Part shown: positions 7,448-16,721 of the stretch, piece by piece | Layout: the number at the start of each line of letters is the position of its first letter | Numbering within the stretch: position 1 is the first letter of the stretch | The notes under the pieces: generated by a model | Told to the model about the DNA's origin: nothing | Databases searched by the model: none | What the model saw: only the letters and a program-made list of their open reading frames with translations | Made by a program: the position numbers and the translations under genes | From: Halomonas sp. BDJS001 | GTDB lineage: Bacteria; Pseudomonadota; Gammaproteobacteria; Pseudomonadales; Halomonadaceae | NCBI RefSeq assembly: GCF_026104355.1 | Contig: NZ_CP110535.1 | Span: forward strand, 4,588,001-4,652,000 | Direction of reading: 5' to 3' | Length of the DNA stretch: 64,000 nt

Positions 7448-8269
7448 TTATAGCCCTTCCAGCAGCCGCAAAATCATCTGCGGCTGCTGGTTGGCCTGGG
7501 CCAGCATAGCGATGCCGGCCTGCTGCAGAATCTGCGCGCGCATAAGGTTGGAAACTTCCTTAGCGTAATCGGCATCCTGAATCCGCGACCGAGCATCGGA
7601 GGTATTAACAATGCTGTTATTGAGGCCGTCAATGACGCCTTCGAAGCGGTTCTGCACGGCCCCCAAATAACTGCGCTGACGATCTAACCGCTTAATCGCC
7701 TCATCCACTCTATCTATCGGTTTATCCGTCCCACTGACATCCTCAGTCACGTCCAAACCATCAAGACCCAACCCCGTTAAATTCATGGCGTCAAAGCGAA
7801 CGGCAATGGTATCGCCAGCGTTAGCCCCCACTTGAATGTTCAGTGATTTAGTATCGTTAAACAGGCCAATGCCATTGAAGCTACTTTTCCCGGCGATACG
7901 GTCAATCTCTTCCAAGCGCTGGCCAATCTCGGTTTGAATAGCGTCAAGATCATTAGACGAATTGGTGCCGTTAGCCGCTTGTACACTCAGCTCGCGAATT
8001 CGCTGCAGGTTGTCGTTGATCTGATTGAGCGAACCTTCCGCCGTCTGCACCATGGAGATGCCATCATTGGTGTTGCGGATCGCCTGAGTCATTCCTTTGA
8101 TTTGCGCCGTCATGCGGTTGGCAATCGCTTGGCCAGCGGCGTCATCCTTAGCGCTATTGATGCGCAGCCCAGAAGAGAGGCGCTGCATGGCGGTCTGCAT
8201 GGATTGCTGACTGCCGCGCAGATTATTCTGCACGATAAGCGAGATCACATTGGTATTTAGGCTGAGCAA
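7448..8269 (-). CDS. fliC: Flagellin
   Basis: Structural subunit of the flagellar filament, exported through the flagellar secretion system. The 273-residue protein keeps the conserved N-terminal D0/D1 coiled coil ([13 protein letters not shown], then [20 protein letters not shown]) and C-terminal D1/D0 ([20 protein letters not shown], then [13 protein letters not shown]). The surface-exposed middle is almost absent, so this is a minimal flagellin. The start is a TTG (8269) with GGAGG six bases upstream; no ATG fits. A sigma-28 promoter lies at 8325-8351. No flagellar operon surrounds it, so it is an isolated flagellin gene. Confidence 0.93.
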   Translation of the reverse strand: MLSLNTNVISLIVQNNLRGSQQSMQTAMQRLSSGLRINSAKDDAAGQAIANRMTAQIKGMTQAIRNTNDGISMVQTAEGSLNQINDNLQRIRELSVQAANGTNSSNDLDAIQTEIGQRLEEIDRIAGKSSFNGIGLFNDTKSLNIQVGANAGDTIAVRFDAMNLTGLGLDGLDVTEDVSGTDKPIDRVDEAIKRLDRQRSYLGAVQNRFEGVIDGLNNSIVNTSDARSRIQDADYAKEVSNLMRAQILQQAGIAMLAQANQQPQMILRLLEGL

Positions 8270-8324
8270 CGCACGCCTCCGGGGGAAGTGAGCCAGCCCA
8301 ACGGAATTGGCGGCTTCAAGGTTA

Positions 8325-8351
8325 CTATCGGCCTAGAAGCAAAAATCATTA
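8325..8351 (-). promoter_or_regulatory. Sigma-28 (FliA) promoter of the flagellin gene
   Basis: On the minus strand TAATGATT, 11 bases, GCCGATAG. Compared with the FliA consensus TAAAGTTT-N11-GCCGATAA this matches 6 of 8 and 7 of 8 positions with exact spacing. The transcript would start near 8318, about 50 bases before the TTG start. The -35 box overlaps the last codon of folK. Confidence 0.75.
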
Positions 8352-8792
8352 ATACTTTTGAGATAAGAGAGTGCGGCCACTGCTCGCTAACACTTCATTG
8401 ACAGGTTTTTTAACGTAATCGTGTCGATAGTAGCCCTCATCGACCACCTCCCCATCCCAGGCCACAATGTCTAGATCCATGGTGCGTGGGCCTGACTTGA
8501 TCGCCCCCCGCACGCGGCCCAAGCGATCCTCCACCCCTTTGAGATAAGCCCGAAAGGCCTCACGCTCAAGCGGTGTGCTCACCAACAGCGCGGCATTGAG
8601 GAAATCGGGCTGATGCTGGTACCCCACCGGTCGGGTGCGAATCGTTTTGGAGCGGGCTAGCAGATTGCATTCGCGACTAATGATATCCAGCGCCTGAGCC
8701 ACATAGTGGTCAGGATCGATATTTGAGCCTAGAGAGATCAAGCACTCGTGGAGCGGGATCGAGTGGGCGGAAGATAGCGTCGTTGGCAGCAT
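8349..8792 (-). CDS. folK: 2-amino-4-hydroxy-6-hydroxymethyldihydropteridine pyrophosphokinase
   Basis: Transfers pyrophosphate from ATP to hydroxymethyldihydropterin in folate synthesis (cytoplasm). The 147-residue protein has the family start ECLISLGSNIDP, the pterin-binding RPVGYQHQPDFLNAALLVST stretch and the signature GPRTMDLDIVAWDG with the two metal-binding aspartates. Length is slightly below the usual 155-165. ATG 8792 has CAGGA 8 bases upstream. It is divergent from a pteridine reductase gene at 8959, so both may be controlled from the shared 166-bp region. Confidence 0.9.
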   Translation of the reverse strand: MLPTTLSSAHSIPLHECLISLGSNIDPDHYVAQALDIISRECNLLARSKTIRTRPVGYQHQPDFLNAALLVSTPLEREAFRAYLKGVEDRLGRVRGAIKSGPRTMDLDIVAWDGEVVDEGYYRHDYVKKPVNEVLASSGRTLLSQKY

Positions 8793-8958
8793 AGCGACAT
8801 CCTGTTAAACGTGACGTCTCGTAGAGCATCCTGGGAGTAGGACACTTCTACTCTTACTCCTAAGCTAGCGCTTCGTGCAAGCTGTGTATAAGTTATTGAC
8901 AAACGTTTCACTCACGCAGAAAGTCTTCCCATACCAATAAAACAAAAGGGAACTCTCT

Positions 8959-9705
8959 ATGTATCATCAAGCAGCTCTGGTAACAGGCGGCGCCACCCGC
9001 TTGGGTCGCTACTTCTCCGAAGCCCTGGCCGATGCGGGCTACGACATTGCTTTACACGTTAATCGCTCGCGAGAGGAGGCCGAAGAGGTCGCCAGGGGTA
9101 TCCGTGCCAAAGGGCGGGAATGTGCCATATTCTCCTGCGATTTTTTAAACGACGATTTAAACGCCTTGATTCAGTCAGCCAAGCAGCGATTCCCTGGGCT
9201 TAACCTGCTGCTGAATAGCGCCTCTGCCTATGAATCAGCGCCGATTGCAATGACCGAGCTTGCGATGCTGGAAACCCAGTTCAGGGTCAATATGTTTACC
9301 CCTCTGCTGCTCACCCGCCACTTTGCCAAAGAGGTTAAAGAGGGCCAGGTGATCAATATCATCGATAACAAAGTGGCCTATCACCAATACCCTTACGCAG
9401 CGTATCTGCTTTCGAAAAAAAGCCTGGCGGAGATGACCCGTATGGCAGCATTGGAGTTCGCTCCGCGCATCCGCGTTAATGGCATCGCCCCTGGCGTAGT
9501 ACTGCCTGCCTCCCAGCGTACCAGCGACTATATTAAGTGGCGTATTGAAGGCATTCCGCTGAGACGCCAGGGGGATCCGGATCATCTTGTACAAGCTTTG
9601 CACTATTTATTGGACAACCCCTTTGTGACGGGGCAGATCCTGTTTGTCGATGGCGGGGAGTCGATCAACCTGGAGGGGCGTCACTCGGAAAACTACTCTG
9701 CTTAA
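8959..9705 (+). CDS. folM: SDR-family pteridine reductase (dihydromonapterin/dihydrofolate reductase, FolM-like)
   Basis: A 248-residue short-chain dehydrogenase. The NADPH site is TGGATRLGRYF (the arginine-containing TGxxxRxG form found in pteridine reductases), followed by HVNRSREEAEEV, LLNSASAYESAP, and the catalytic YPYAAYLLSKKSLAEMTR (YxxxK). The end, FVTGQILFVDGGESI, is typical of the family. FolM reduces dihydromonapterin and, weakly, dihydrofolate. The divergent folK neighbour supports a pterin role over an unrelated SDR function. Confidence 0.82.
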   Translation: MYHQAALVTGGATRLGRYFSEALADAGYDIALHVNRSREEAEEVARGIRAKGRECAIFSCDFLNDDLNALIQSAKQRFPGLNLLLNSASAYESAPIAMTELAMLETQFRVNMFTPLLLTRHFAKEVKEGQVINIIDNKVAYHQYPYAAYLLSKKSLAEMTRMAALEFAPRIRVNGIAPGVVLPASQRTSDYIKWRIEGIPLRRQGDPDHLVQALHYLLDNPFVTGQILFVDGGESINLEGRHSENYSA

Positions 9706-9718
9706 CTGCTCCAAACGC

Positions 9719-9746
9719 AGCGGGGCCACCCGAAGGCGGCCCCGCT
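9719..9746. terminator. Bidirectional hairpin between folM and the MscS-type gene
   Basis: A perfect 9-bp GC-rich stem AGCGGGGCC/GGCCCCGCT (9719-9727 and 9738-9746) lies between two convergent genes, 13 bases after the folM stop. The following bases are TTAAG, so the T-tract is short. Confidence 0.65.
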
Positions 9747-9767
9747 TAAGGCTAAGATGAACACCGT

Positions 9768-12167
9768 TTAGGTTTCATCAACATCATCGTGGTCGGGTTT
9801 CAGGTGATCAGGTTCGCTGGTTTGCTGCACACCTTGAGAGGTGTCGCTCGCCGCCGCCGGGGTAGTCACCGCTGAATCCTCCACCTTCTTCTCTTTAGCG
9901 GTCGACTCCAGCACCCGCACATGGGCAGGCGGTGGATTGCCGTTTTTATTATCGCCAAAGTAGAGCGTGGTATGGGGGAAGGGTATTTCGATACCCGCCT
10001 CATCGAAGCGCATTTTCACCAAGCGATTGTAGGCGCGGCCAACGGCCCACTGATCCCCCGGCGTGGTTTTAATCACCACACGGATATTCACCGAGCTGTC
10101 CGCCAGGGCCGTCACACCGGCCACGGTGAGATCCGCCAGTAGCTTAAAGCCATGCTCTTCACTGGCTTTGAGATCCTCAAAGGCCAGCTTAAGCTGCTCG
10201 ATGGCTTCGTCGATGCTCTCGCTATAGCCAATGCCATATTCGCCCACATGGTTGCCGTACTCACGCATGTAGTTAGACACGGTATCCACGCTGGAGAACG
10301 GAACGATGTGGTAAGTGCCGGATAGGTCGCGAATCCCTACAGAGCGGATACTGAGCCGTTCGGCGGTACCTGTTATGCCACCTACCGTCACCACATCCCC
10401 GGTGTTCATGGCATTCTCTATCTGAATAAACACCCCGGTGATAACGTCCTGCACCAGTTTCTGGGCGCCAAAACCAATCGCCAGACCCAGTACACCGGCA
10501 CCGGCAATCAGCGGGCCGATATTGATGCCAATTTCCGACAGCACGATCATGCCGGTAATGGTCACCATGGCGATTGCCAGGGCATTACGAAATAGGCTGA
10601 GCAGCGTTTTCGCCCGTGCCGACGGCTCTCCGTGGCCGGTTTCCGGGTTGAGCTTATGCTCAATAAGGCTCGCCAGACCCAGCCAAACGGCTAGCGCCAC
10701 AATCAAAATCACCGCCACGCTGGTCAGGTTGCCAACCAGGTTGGCACCGCGTTCAGAGGCGTACCAGGCGGCGAGGTTAAAGGCGCCCCATGCATTCAGC
10801 ACCATCATGATGACCACGATCAGAATAATCGTGCGCAGCACGCGAAGTGCATTGGGAACGTAGCTGTTCAAGCGCTTCTCAAGCAGCGGCAGTTTGCGCC
10901 GCAGGTCGTCGGACAGGGTAATCCGGCGGCCAATGGTTTGGGTAAGAAACGACGACACCAATAGCCCGACAACAATCGCAGCCAACGACTTTAGCGTGGC
11001 AAACATCACAAACGGCAATGCATCGCCAGGGCGCGTCAAGGTCAGAACAAACACCATCAAGAAGTACAGCAGCGCAAACAGATGCCAGGTACGGGCAAAT
11101 AGCTGGAGCGAAACGCGGCTGGCGGTGAGCGTTGATTTTGCCGCCATCTCGTTCAGGTTATCACGCAGGCGGGTGCGGTTCTTAAGCACCACGACCACGG
11201 CGTAGATAAATGCCAGCACCATGATCAGTGTACCAACCGCTTGACCCAGCGAAGCCGCCACGTAGAAGTTAACCAGCGGTACCACCACCATCAGGCCATA
11301 ACCGACCATACCGATCAGCCGCGCTAGCCAGCGGTTCCAGTAGGAGGCCTCCCGGGCAGAGATGGGCAGTAGCCGCAGCCCTTCGTAGCGCGAAGAGAAC
11401 AGCATCCGCACCGCGGCTTTGAGCAGCTCAATAATCAAGAACGCATTCAAGAACAGTGAAGCACGGGTCGAGAGTTCTCCTGCCTCCCCAACAGCAAATG
11501 TCGCCACTAAATTACCGCCCACGTAGGCTAAGCCCACAAGCAGCACATCAATGACTGCCGCAATGGCTACGCAGATGACCAGACGTAGCACGGGGGTTAA
11601 ATTATTGCCATTCAGCGACCAGCCGCTGAGTTTAGTAAACAGCGGCTTAGCCAACCGTCGCACGATGATGAATAGTGCAAAGGTGGCGATAATCACCATA
11701 CCCAGATTAATCGCCGCACTGGTGAACGCGGCCATATCAAAGACACTGTCCGCCTCTTGCCCGGAAAACAGACCGCCGACAATGCCTACCACTTGTTCGA
11801 ACTGGCCCCCCACATCGCTTACCACACGACTGGTGAGCTCAGCTAGCTGGCGCGGCAGCGAGACATCCTCCGGCGCTATTTCACTGCCTTGAGCAGCCGC
11901 TTCCGGGGAGAGTTCAGTAGCAACACCCTCGGGCAGTGCTGAGGCTTGATTGCGTAACATCTCAATCAACTCTTGTCGCGACTGCTCATCCTCTAGCAGG
12001 TTTGCCAGTGCCTCGTAGGACGTAGGTGCCGCTTCTTCAGAGGATGCTGCGCCATCGGCGCTGGCCGACTCACTTGGCGCGCTCTGCGCCATTGCTGGCG
12101 TGGCCATTAAGGCAATCATTGCCAATAGCCAGACACCTAGCCAGGGTAATAAACGAAGTGGCTTCAC
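9768..12167 (-). CDS. MscS-family mechanosensitive ion channel, large multi-helix type (YbiO-like)
   Basis: An inner-membrane channel that opens under tension to release osmolytes on hypo-osmotic shock, important for a halophile. It has 799 residues: signal peptide (WLGVWLLAMIALMATPAMAQ), an acidic periplasmic stretch to about 140, some ten hydrophobic helices from 145 to 560, the pore helix GPLIAGAGVLGLAIGFGAQK, the MscS beta domain (NTGDVVTVGGITGTAERLSI and HIVPFSSVDTVSNYMR), the alpha/beta domain, and an acidic disordered tail. Start is GTG 12167 with a strong AAGGAGG upstream. Large size and signal peptide fit the MscM/YbiO group more than short MscS. Confidence 0.9.
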   Translation of the reverse strand: MKPLRLLPWLGVWLLAMIALMATPAMAQSAPSESASADGAASSEEAAPTSYEALANLLEDEQSRQELIEMLRNQASALPEGVATELSPEAAAQGSEIAPEDVSLPRQLAELTSRVVSDVGGQFEQVVGIVGGLFSGQEADSVFDMAAFTSAAINLGMVIIATFALFIIVRRLAKPLFTKLSGWSLNGNNLTPVLRLVICVAIAAVIDVLLVGLAYVGGNLVATFAVGEAGELSTRASLFLNAFLIIELLKAAVRMLFSSRYEGLRLLPISAREASYWNRWLARLIGMVGYGLMVVVPLVNFYVAASLGQAVGTLIMVLAFIYAVVVVLKNRTRLRDNLNEMAAKSTLTASRVSLQLFARTWHLFALLYFLMVFVLTLTRPGDALPFVMFATLKSLAAIVVGLLVSSFLTQTIGRRITLSDDLRRKLPLLEKRLNSYVPNALRVLRTIILIVVIMMVLNAWGAFNLAAWYASERGANLVGNLTSVAVILIVALAVWLGLASLIEHKLNPETGHGEPSARAKTLLSLFRNALAIAMVTITGMIVLSEIGINIGPLIAGAGVLGLAIGFGAQKLVQDVITGVFIQIENAMNTGDVVTVGGITGTAERLSIRSVGIRDLSGTYHIVPFSSVDTVSNYMREYGNHVGEYGIGYSESIDEAIEQLKLAFEDLKASEEHGFKLLADLTVAGVTALADSSVNIRVVIKTTPGDQWAVGRAYNRLVKMRFDEAGIEIPFPHTTLYFGDNKNGNPPPAHVRVLESTAKEKKVEDSAVTTPAAASDTSQGVQQTSEPDHLKPDHDDVDET

Positions 12168-12324
12168 ACCTAAACCTCCTTTTGGGTGAGTTTGTATTCA
12201 ATCTAACGGCTGCTTAGTTTTACGCAAGCCAATAATAGGCAGCCTAAGTTGCTTACACTCTACACTGCCACCACCGCTTGTGAAAAAGTTGTACAGGGTA
12301 ACATGACTTGATTAATAAGGCGTT

Positions 12325-12756
12325 TCACTGGCAAAGCGGTACCAGCCACTGCTGTGCCAGCAGTAACACCACCGCATAACGCGCACCTTTAGCGGCCACA
12401 ATCCACGCTAGCGCCCGCCACCAGGGCAACCGAAAAACGCCTGCCAGTACAGTGAGGGGGTCACCAACAACCGGTGCCCAGGAAATCAGCAGGCTCAGCT
12501 CGCCAAAGCGGTGGTACCAGCCTTCCGCGCGCGCCAAGCTACGCGGCGATGCAGGAAACCAACGTCGGTTTTGAAACTGACGCGCATAGCGGCCCATCGC
12601 CACGTTGACCATGCTACCGAGCGTATTGCCCACCGTGGCCACCAACCACAGCGCCAGCGGCGGCTCGCCGAGACACCAGAGCCGCGCCAGCCACACTTCC
12701 GACCCACCAGGGAGCAGCGTGGCACTGGCCAGCGCGACAAAAAACAGACTTATCAT
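12325..12756 (-). CDS. yqaA: YqaA-family membrane protein (DedA/SNARE-associated fold)
   Basis: A 143-residue inner-membrane protein of the DedA/VTT-related YqaA group. Visible features are the short re-entrant start LASATLLPGGSEVWLARLWC, GNTLGSMVNVAMGRYARQF, the RAEGWYHRFGELSLLISWAP helix and VVGDPLTVLAGVFRLPWWRA; the G-D and F/R pattern is a family hallmark. Function is not settled in the family, with lipid-related transport proposed for DedA relatives. It lies 17 bases after the IclR gene and is probably co-transcribed. Confidence 0.82.
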   Translation of the reverse strand: MISLFFVALASATLLPGGSEVWLARLWCLGEPPLALWLVATVGNTLGSMVNVAMGRYARQFQNRRWFPASPRSLARAEGWYHRFGELSLLISWAPVVGDPLTVLAGVFRLPWWRALAWIVAAKGARYAVVLLLAQQWLVPLCQ

Positions 12757-12773
12757 TCGTTCAACGACCTAGG

Positions 12774-13595
12774 TTAACGCGGCACCTGCCCACCCAACTG
12801 CTGGGTAATTTCATCGGCCGTTTGGCGAACCAATGCTCCCAGGGTGAGTAAGCGAGCTTCCGGGATTCGCGCCACCGGGCCTGACACCGAGATGGCTGCC
12901 AACGGCGCGCCGTGCTCATCGAACACACAAGCGGCCACGCAGTGCAGGCCAACGGCATGCTCTTCCCGGTCGCAGGCAAAGCCCTGGGCGCGAATTTGCT
13001 CTGTTTCCACCTTCAGTGTGTCGGCTTGATAGAGTGTATTAGCGGTCACTCTTGCAAGTTCGTGACCATTCAGCAACTGAGTCCGTTCATCATCAGGCAT
13101 CCATGCCAACAGTGCTTTACCTACCCCCGAGGCATGCAGCGGTGCACGGGAGCCTAAGCGGGTGATCATGCGCATCATCTGTGGTGATTCATGCTGCGCT
13201 AAAAATACCGCCGTGGTTTCATCGCGAATACCCAAGTTCGCGGTTTCACCGGTTTCAGTGGTTAAACGACGCAGAAAGGGGCGACTTGTAGCCACCACGT
13301 CGCGGGCTTCAAGAAAGCTATTGCCGATACGGAAGGTTTTAACATCGATTCGCCATAGCCCCTGCTCGTTCTCCTGGGTGACAAACCCCTGGCTCTGCAA
13401 GGCTTGTAGCAAGCGGTGGGTGGTAGAGGGTGCCAACTCGGCCATCTCTGCCACTTCTGAAAGGGCTAGCCCAAGTGGGCTTGCTGCGAGATGTTCCAGC
13501 AGCGTTAAGCCACGTACCAGCGACTGGCTATGGCCACCGCTAGCTTTGGCGGTACTCGCCGGACGACCGACCGTCCTGCGTTTGGCTTCACTCAC
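12774..13595 (-). CDS. IclR-family transcriptional regulator
   Basis: The 273-residue protein has a disordered basic start (SEAKRRTVGRPASTAKA), a winged helix-turn-helix at about 25-85 (LTLLEHLAASPLGLALSEVA, then LAPSTTHRLLQALQSQGFV), and the IclR effector domain (HASGVGKALLAWMPDDERT, DREEHAVGLHCVAACVFDEH and PLAAISVSGPVARI). Such regulators sense small acids or aromatics. Start is GTG 13595 with AGGAGA 8 bases upstream. It is preceded by an enoyl-CoA hydratase gene and followed by yqaA; the target is unknown. A GGAA-N5-TTCC dyad at 13735-13747 lies in its upstream region and could be a self-regulatory site. Confidence 0.88.
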   Translation of the reverse strand: MSEAKRRTVGRPASTAKASGGHSQSLVRGLTLLEHLAASPLGLALSEVAEMAELAPSTTHRLLQALQSQGFVTQENEQGLWRIDVKTFRIGNSFLEARDVVATSRPFLRRLTTETGETANLGIRDETTAVFLAQHESPQMMRMITRLGSRAPLHASGVGKALLAWMPDDERTQLLNGHELARVTANTLYQADTLKVETEQIRAQGFACDREEHAVGLHCVAACVFDEHGAPLAAISVSGPVARIPEARLLTLGALVRQTADEITQQLGGQVPR

Positions 13596-13767
13596 CTGGC
13601 TTTCTCCTAAAAGACGCTCTCAAAAAACGCTCCCAAAAGCGCTCCTACTTACGCAAAGCGCCCTTCTCAGGGCGGCCACGAAAAACACAAAGGGCGTCAG
13701 GATAACGTGACAACAGGGCAATTGTCGCGTTTACGGAAACGAATTCCATTCATTCTGTGATGGCACG

Positions 13768-14589
13768 TCAGCGATGCCGCCAGCGCGGTGGCCGCTTGGC
13801 AATAAACGCATCGATCCCCTCACCCACATCCTCGGCCAGCATATTGCAGGCCATGGTTTCCCCGGCAAAGGCGTAGGCTTCGTCGAGCGGCATGGAGAGC
13901 TGGCGGGCAAACATGGTTTTTCCGGTGCGCACCGCAACGGCACTTTTCGCGCAGATACTGGCGGTCAGCTCGTCCGTGGCCACATCCAGCGCGTCGTCTT
14001 CTGCCACGCGATTAATCAGGCCCCACTCGGCAGCCTGCTCAGCGCCGATAAACTCCCCGGTCAGCAGCATCTCCATGGCGCGCTTAGACGCCACGTTTCG
14101 GGAGAGCGCTACCGCCGGGGTGGAGCAAAACAGCCCCACGTTGATCCCGGAAACAGCAAAGCGGGCGCTGCGCGCAGCGACGGCCAAGTCACAGCTCGCC
14201 ACCAGTTGGCAGCCTGCGGCGGTGGCGGTGCCCTGCACTTTGGCAATCACCGGTACGGGCAGGTGCACAATCGCCTGCATCACGTCGCCACAGCGGGCAA
14301 ACAGCGTTTGGTAGTAGGCTTTATCGGGGTTGGCGCGCATCTGCTTCAGGTCATGCCCAGCGCAGAAGGCTTTTCCTTCGGCGGCAATGACCACACAGCG
14401 TACGCTGCTATTGTCGGCAATATCGGCTAACGCGTCGTGAAGCGCTTCCAGCATGGCTTCCGAGAGGGCATTAAAGCGCTCTGGAGTGCTCATGGTCAGC
14501 GTGGTGACGCCTTGATGGTCATGGCGCTGCAGAACGGGAGCGGCTGAAGATGCCTGTTCAGAAGAGAATCCGTCAGAGGTGATGGGCAT
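13768..14589 (-). CDS. Enoyl-CoA hydratase/isomerase family protein
   Basis: A 273-residue crotonase-fold protein. The two oxyanion-hole regions are visible: VVIAAEGKAFCAGHDLKQMR and VQGTATAAGCQLVASCDLAV, followed by GINVGLFCSTPAVALSRNVA and the EQAAEWGLINRV signature. The DLKQM form and SGINVGLFCSTP resemble the ECHDC3-like group rather than the classical FadB-type, whose second glutamate would sit in GxxPGxG; here that position reads LFCST, so classical hydration is doubtful. Start ATG 14589 is chosen because AGGAG sits 6 bases upstream. Confidence 0.85.
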   Translation of the reverse strand: MPITSDGFSSEQASSAAPVLQRHDHQGVTTLTMSTPERFNALSEAMLEALHDALADIADNSSVRCVVIAAEGKAFCAGHDLKQMRANPDKAYYQTLFARCGDVMQAIVHLPVPVIAKVQGTATAAGCQLVASCDLAVAARSARFAVSGINVGLFCSTPAVALSRNVASKRAMEMLLTGEFIGAEQAAEWGLINRVAEDDALDVATDELTASICAKSAVAVRTGKTMFARQLSMPLDEAYAFAGETMACNMLAEDVGEGIDAFIAKRPPRWRHR

Positions 14590-14675
14590 GGTGAACTCCT
14601 GGTTTTGAGTAACACTTTTGCCCATCAGTCTAGCCCACAAGGCTTGTGCGCGACGCTTGCCTACTGTGCCCTCGC

Positions 14676-15626
14676 TTATTTTTTCATTAGCCGGGTATCG
14701 CGGCCTAGGGGATGCGGCTCGCCGCGCTGTTTGGCTAGATCGATTTGGCGTTGGCGTTCGCGAGCGGCGGCGCGGGTCTTCTCCGGCAAAGAATCGATGC
14801 AGTGTGGGCAGCTAATCCCCGGCTCGTAAGCAGAAGACTGCATATCTTCGGCAGAGATCGGCATGCGGCAGGCGTGGCACTGCTCGAACTCGCCTTTGCT
14901 TAAGTCGTGGCGAACCGTCACCCGGTTGTCGAACACAAAACACTCACCGCGCCACAGCGACTGCTCTTCGGGGACTTTCTCCAGGTAGTTCAGCACGCCA
15001 CCTTTCAGGTGATAGACCTCTTCAAAGCCCTCTTTAAGCATAAAGCTGGAGGCTTTTTCACAGCGGATGCCGCCGGTGCAAAACATGGCCACTTTCTTAT
15101 GCTTTTCTGGGTCGTAGTGCTCGCGCACGTACTCGGGAAACTCGCGAAAAGTGGTGGTTTTAGGATCGATCGCCCGCTCAAAGCTGCCAATCGCCACTTC
15201 GTAATCATTGCGGGTATCGATCACCAGCACTTCAGGGTCGGCGATGATGTCGTTCCAGTTTTCCGGCTCGACATAAGTACCCACGGTATCGTTAGGGTCG
15301 ATATCCGGCACGCCGAGGGTGACGATCTCTTTTTTGAGTTTGACCTTGGTGCGGTAGAAAGGCGTTTCGTCGCAATAGGACTCTTTATGGTCAATGTCCG
15401 TCAGGCGTGGGTCAGCGGTGAGCCATGTCAGCAGGGCGTCGATGCCTTCGCGGCTACCCGCCACCGTACCGTTAATGCCCTCTTTGGCGAGCAGCAAGGT
15501 ACCTTTGACACCGTTATTCAGCATGGTTTGGCGCAGCGGCTCACGCAGCGCTTCGAAGTCGTTCAGGGTGACGAATTTATACAGCGCCGCGACCACAATG
15601 GGCGGGGTATCGTTAAACTCAGACAT
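14676..15626 (-). CDS. trhO: tRNA uridine(34) hydroxylase, rhodanese-type (TrhO/YceA)
   Basis: Catalyses oxygen-dependent 5-hydroxylation of uridine 34 in certain tRNAs. The 316-residue protein has the N-terminal UPF0176 domain ([20 protein letters not shown]), then a rhodanese domain with [20 protein letters not shown] and the active-site loop [14 protein letters not shown] (catalytic cysteine), [14 protein letters not shown], and a C-terminal region with CHACRMPIS and ISCPHC cysteine pairs. ATG 15626 has GGAGCAAGAGC upstream. Confidence 0.93.
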   Translation of the reverse strand: MSEFNDTPPIVVAALYKFVTLNDFEALREPLRQTMLNNGVKGTLLLAKEGINGTVAGSREGIDALLTWLTADPRLTDIDHKESYCDETPFYRTKVKLKKEIVTLGVPDIDPNDTVGTYVEPENWNDIIADPEVLVIDTRNDYEVAIGSFERAIDPKTTTFREFPEYVREHYDPEKHKKVAMFCTGGIRCEKASSFMLKEGFEEVYHLKGGVLNYLEKVPEEQSLWRGECFVFDNRVTVRHDLSKGEFEQCHACRMPISAEDMQSSAYEPGISCPHCIDSLPEKTRAAARERQRQIDLAKQRGEPHPLGRDTRLMKK

Positions 15627-15837
15627 GCTCTTGCTCCAGGTAGTCGCCCTCGCAAAGGGCGGACCGGGTTAAATGAGGGCAGGATTTTACTTGAAAGTTA
15701 ATCGAAAGTTTAGCGGTAGCGACCTTATTTAATACGTCGATTTATTCGACAGGAACGTGCTGAAAGCTTCACCCCACGGAGGGTCAACAAGGCGTATATT
15801 GTCACTATTACCTCTAACGTAACCTGCGGAGTACAGC

Positions 15838-16527
15838 ATGATTATTCGTCGTTCCAACGAGCGGGGCTATGCCGACCACGGCTGGCTGCGCTCTTTCCAT
15901 ACCTTTTCGTTTGCCAACTACGTTGATCGCAACCATATGGGCTTTCGCGCCCTGCGCGTGATCAATGAGGATCGCGTTACGGGCGGCCATGGCTTTGGCG
16001 CCCACCCGCACCGGGATATGGAGATTATCTCCTATGTGCTGGAAGGTGAAATGGAGCACAAGGACAACATGGGCAATGGCGAGGTGATGCGCCCAGGCGA
16101 TGTACAGCGCATGTCGGCGGGTACCGGGGTGCTACACAGCGAGTTCAATCACTCCAAGGAGAATGAGCTGCACTTCCTGCAGATCTGGATCGAACCCAAG
16201 CAGCTCGGCATCAAGCCCAGCTACGAGCAAAAGGCCTTCCCTGTCGCTGAGCGTCAAGGGCAATGGCGTTTAGTGGCTTCTGAAGAAGGTCGCGAGGGGT
16301 CAGTGAGCATCAACCAGGATGTCAACCTTTACGCAGGCTTGTTTAACGCTGGCGAACAGGCAACAGCACCACCTTCCCGCTACGCTTGGCTGCATGTAGT
16401 GAACGGCGAAATGGAGGTTAACGGTGAGACACTGAGCGCAGGCGATGCCGCAGCGTTTACGCCGGAAGAGTCGATCAGCCTCACGGGGAAAGAAGCGGGC
16501 GAAGTGTTGCTGTTTGATTTGGCCTAG
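15838..16527 (+). CDS. Pirin family protein (YhhW-like)
   Basis: A 229-residue bicupin. The N-terminal cupin holds the metal ligands in FGAHPHRDMEIISYVLEGEM and the GTGVLHSEFNHS stretch (three His and one Glu), as in YhhW, which has quercetinase activity in vitro. The start reads IIRRSNERGYADHGWLRSFH, a strong family signature. The second cupin is degenerate. Physiological substrate is unknown. It is a single-gene unit ending before a hairpin at 16554-16583. Confidence 0.9.
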   Translation: MIIRRSNERGYADHGWLRSFHTFSFANYVDRNHMGFRALRVINEDRVTGGHGFGAHPHRDMEIISYVLEGEMEHKDNMGNGEVMRPGDVQRMSAGTGVLHSEFNHSKENELHFLQIWIEPKQLGIKPSYEQKAFPVAERQGQWRLVASEEGREGSVSINQDVNLYAGLFNAGEQATAPPSRYAWLHVVNGEMEVNGETLSAGDAAAFTPEESISLTGKEAGEVLLFDLA

Positions 16528-16553
16528 CATTTCCCCCCCACCCAAGAACCAAA

Positions 16554-16583
16554 GCTGCCCTGACATTTAAATTAAAGGGCAGC
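16554..16583 (+). terminator. Hairpin after the pirin gene
   Basis: GCTGCCCT/AGGGCAGC, 8-bp perfect stem with an AT-rich 14-base loop. No T-run follows, so it may be a weak terminator. Confidence 0.45.
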
Positions 16584-16707
16584 CAACCTCCCAAGCAGCC
16601 TATCAACGACAAGTACACTACTGGGCTACTACTCAATACCAGTGCAACCTACCCGCAAAAGAGCGCACCTACCACACTCAAAGCCAAAAACACAACCCCA
16701 TTCTTTG

Positions 16708-16721
16708 TAAGAGATCTCTTA
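16708..16721. promoter_or_regulatory. 14-bp perfect palindrome TAAGAGATCTCTTA
   Basis: Perfect dyad located 120 bases upstream of vgrG in an AT-rich stretch, followed by AAAATTTT. It could be an operator for the orphan T6SS island. No matching regulator is in the window. Confidence 0.35.

Noticed and set aside
7459-7486. Inverted repeat AGCAGCCGC/GCGGCTGCT as a terminator
   Set aside because: It lies inside the flagellin coding sequence before its stop codon, so it cannot end that transcript properly.
13735-13747. GGAA-N5-TTCC dyad as an IclR operator
   Set aside because: The arms are only four bases and the core is not symmetric; mentioned with the IclR gene but too weak for its own call.
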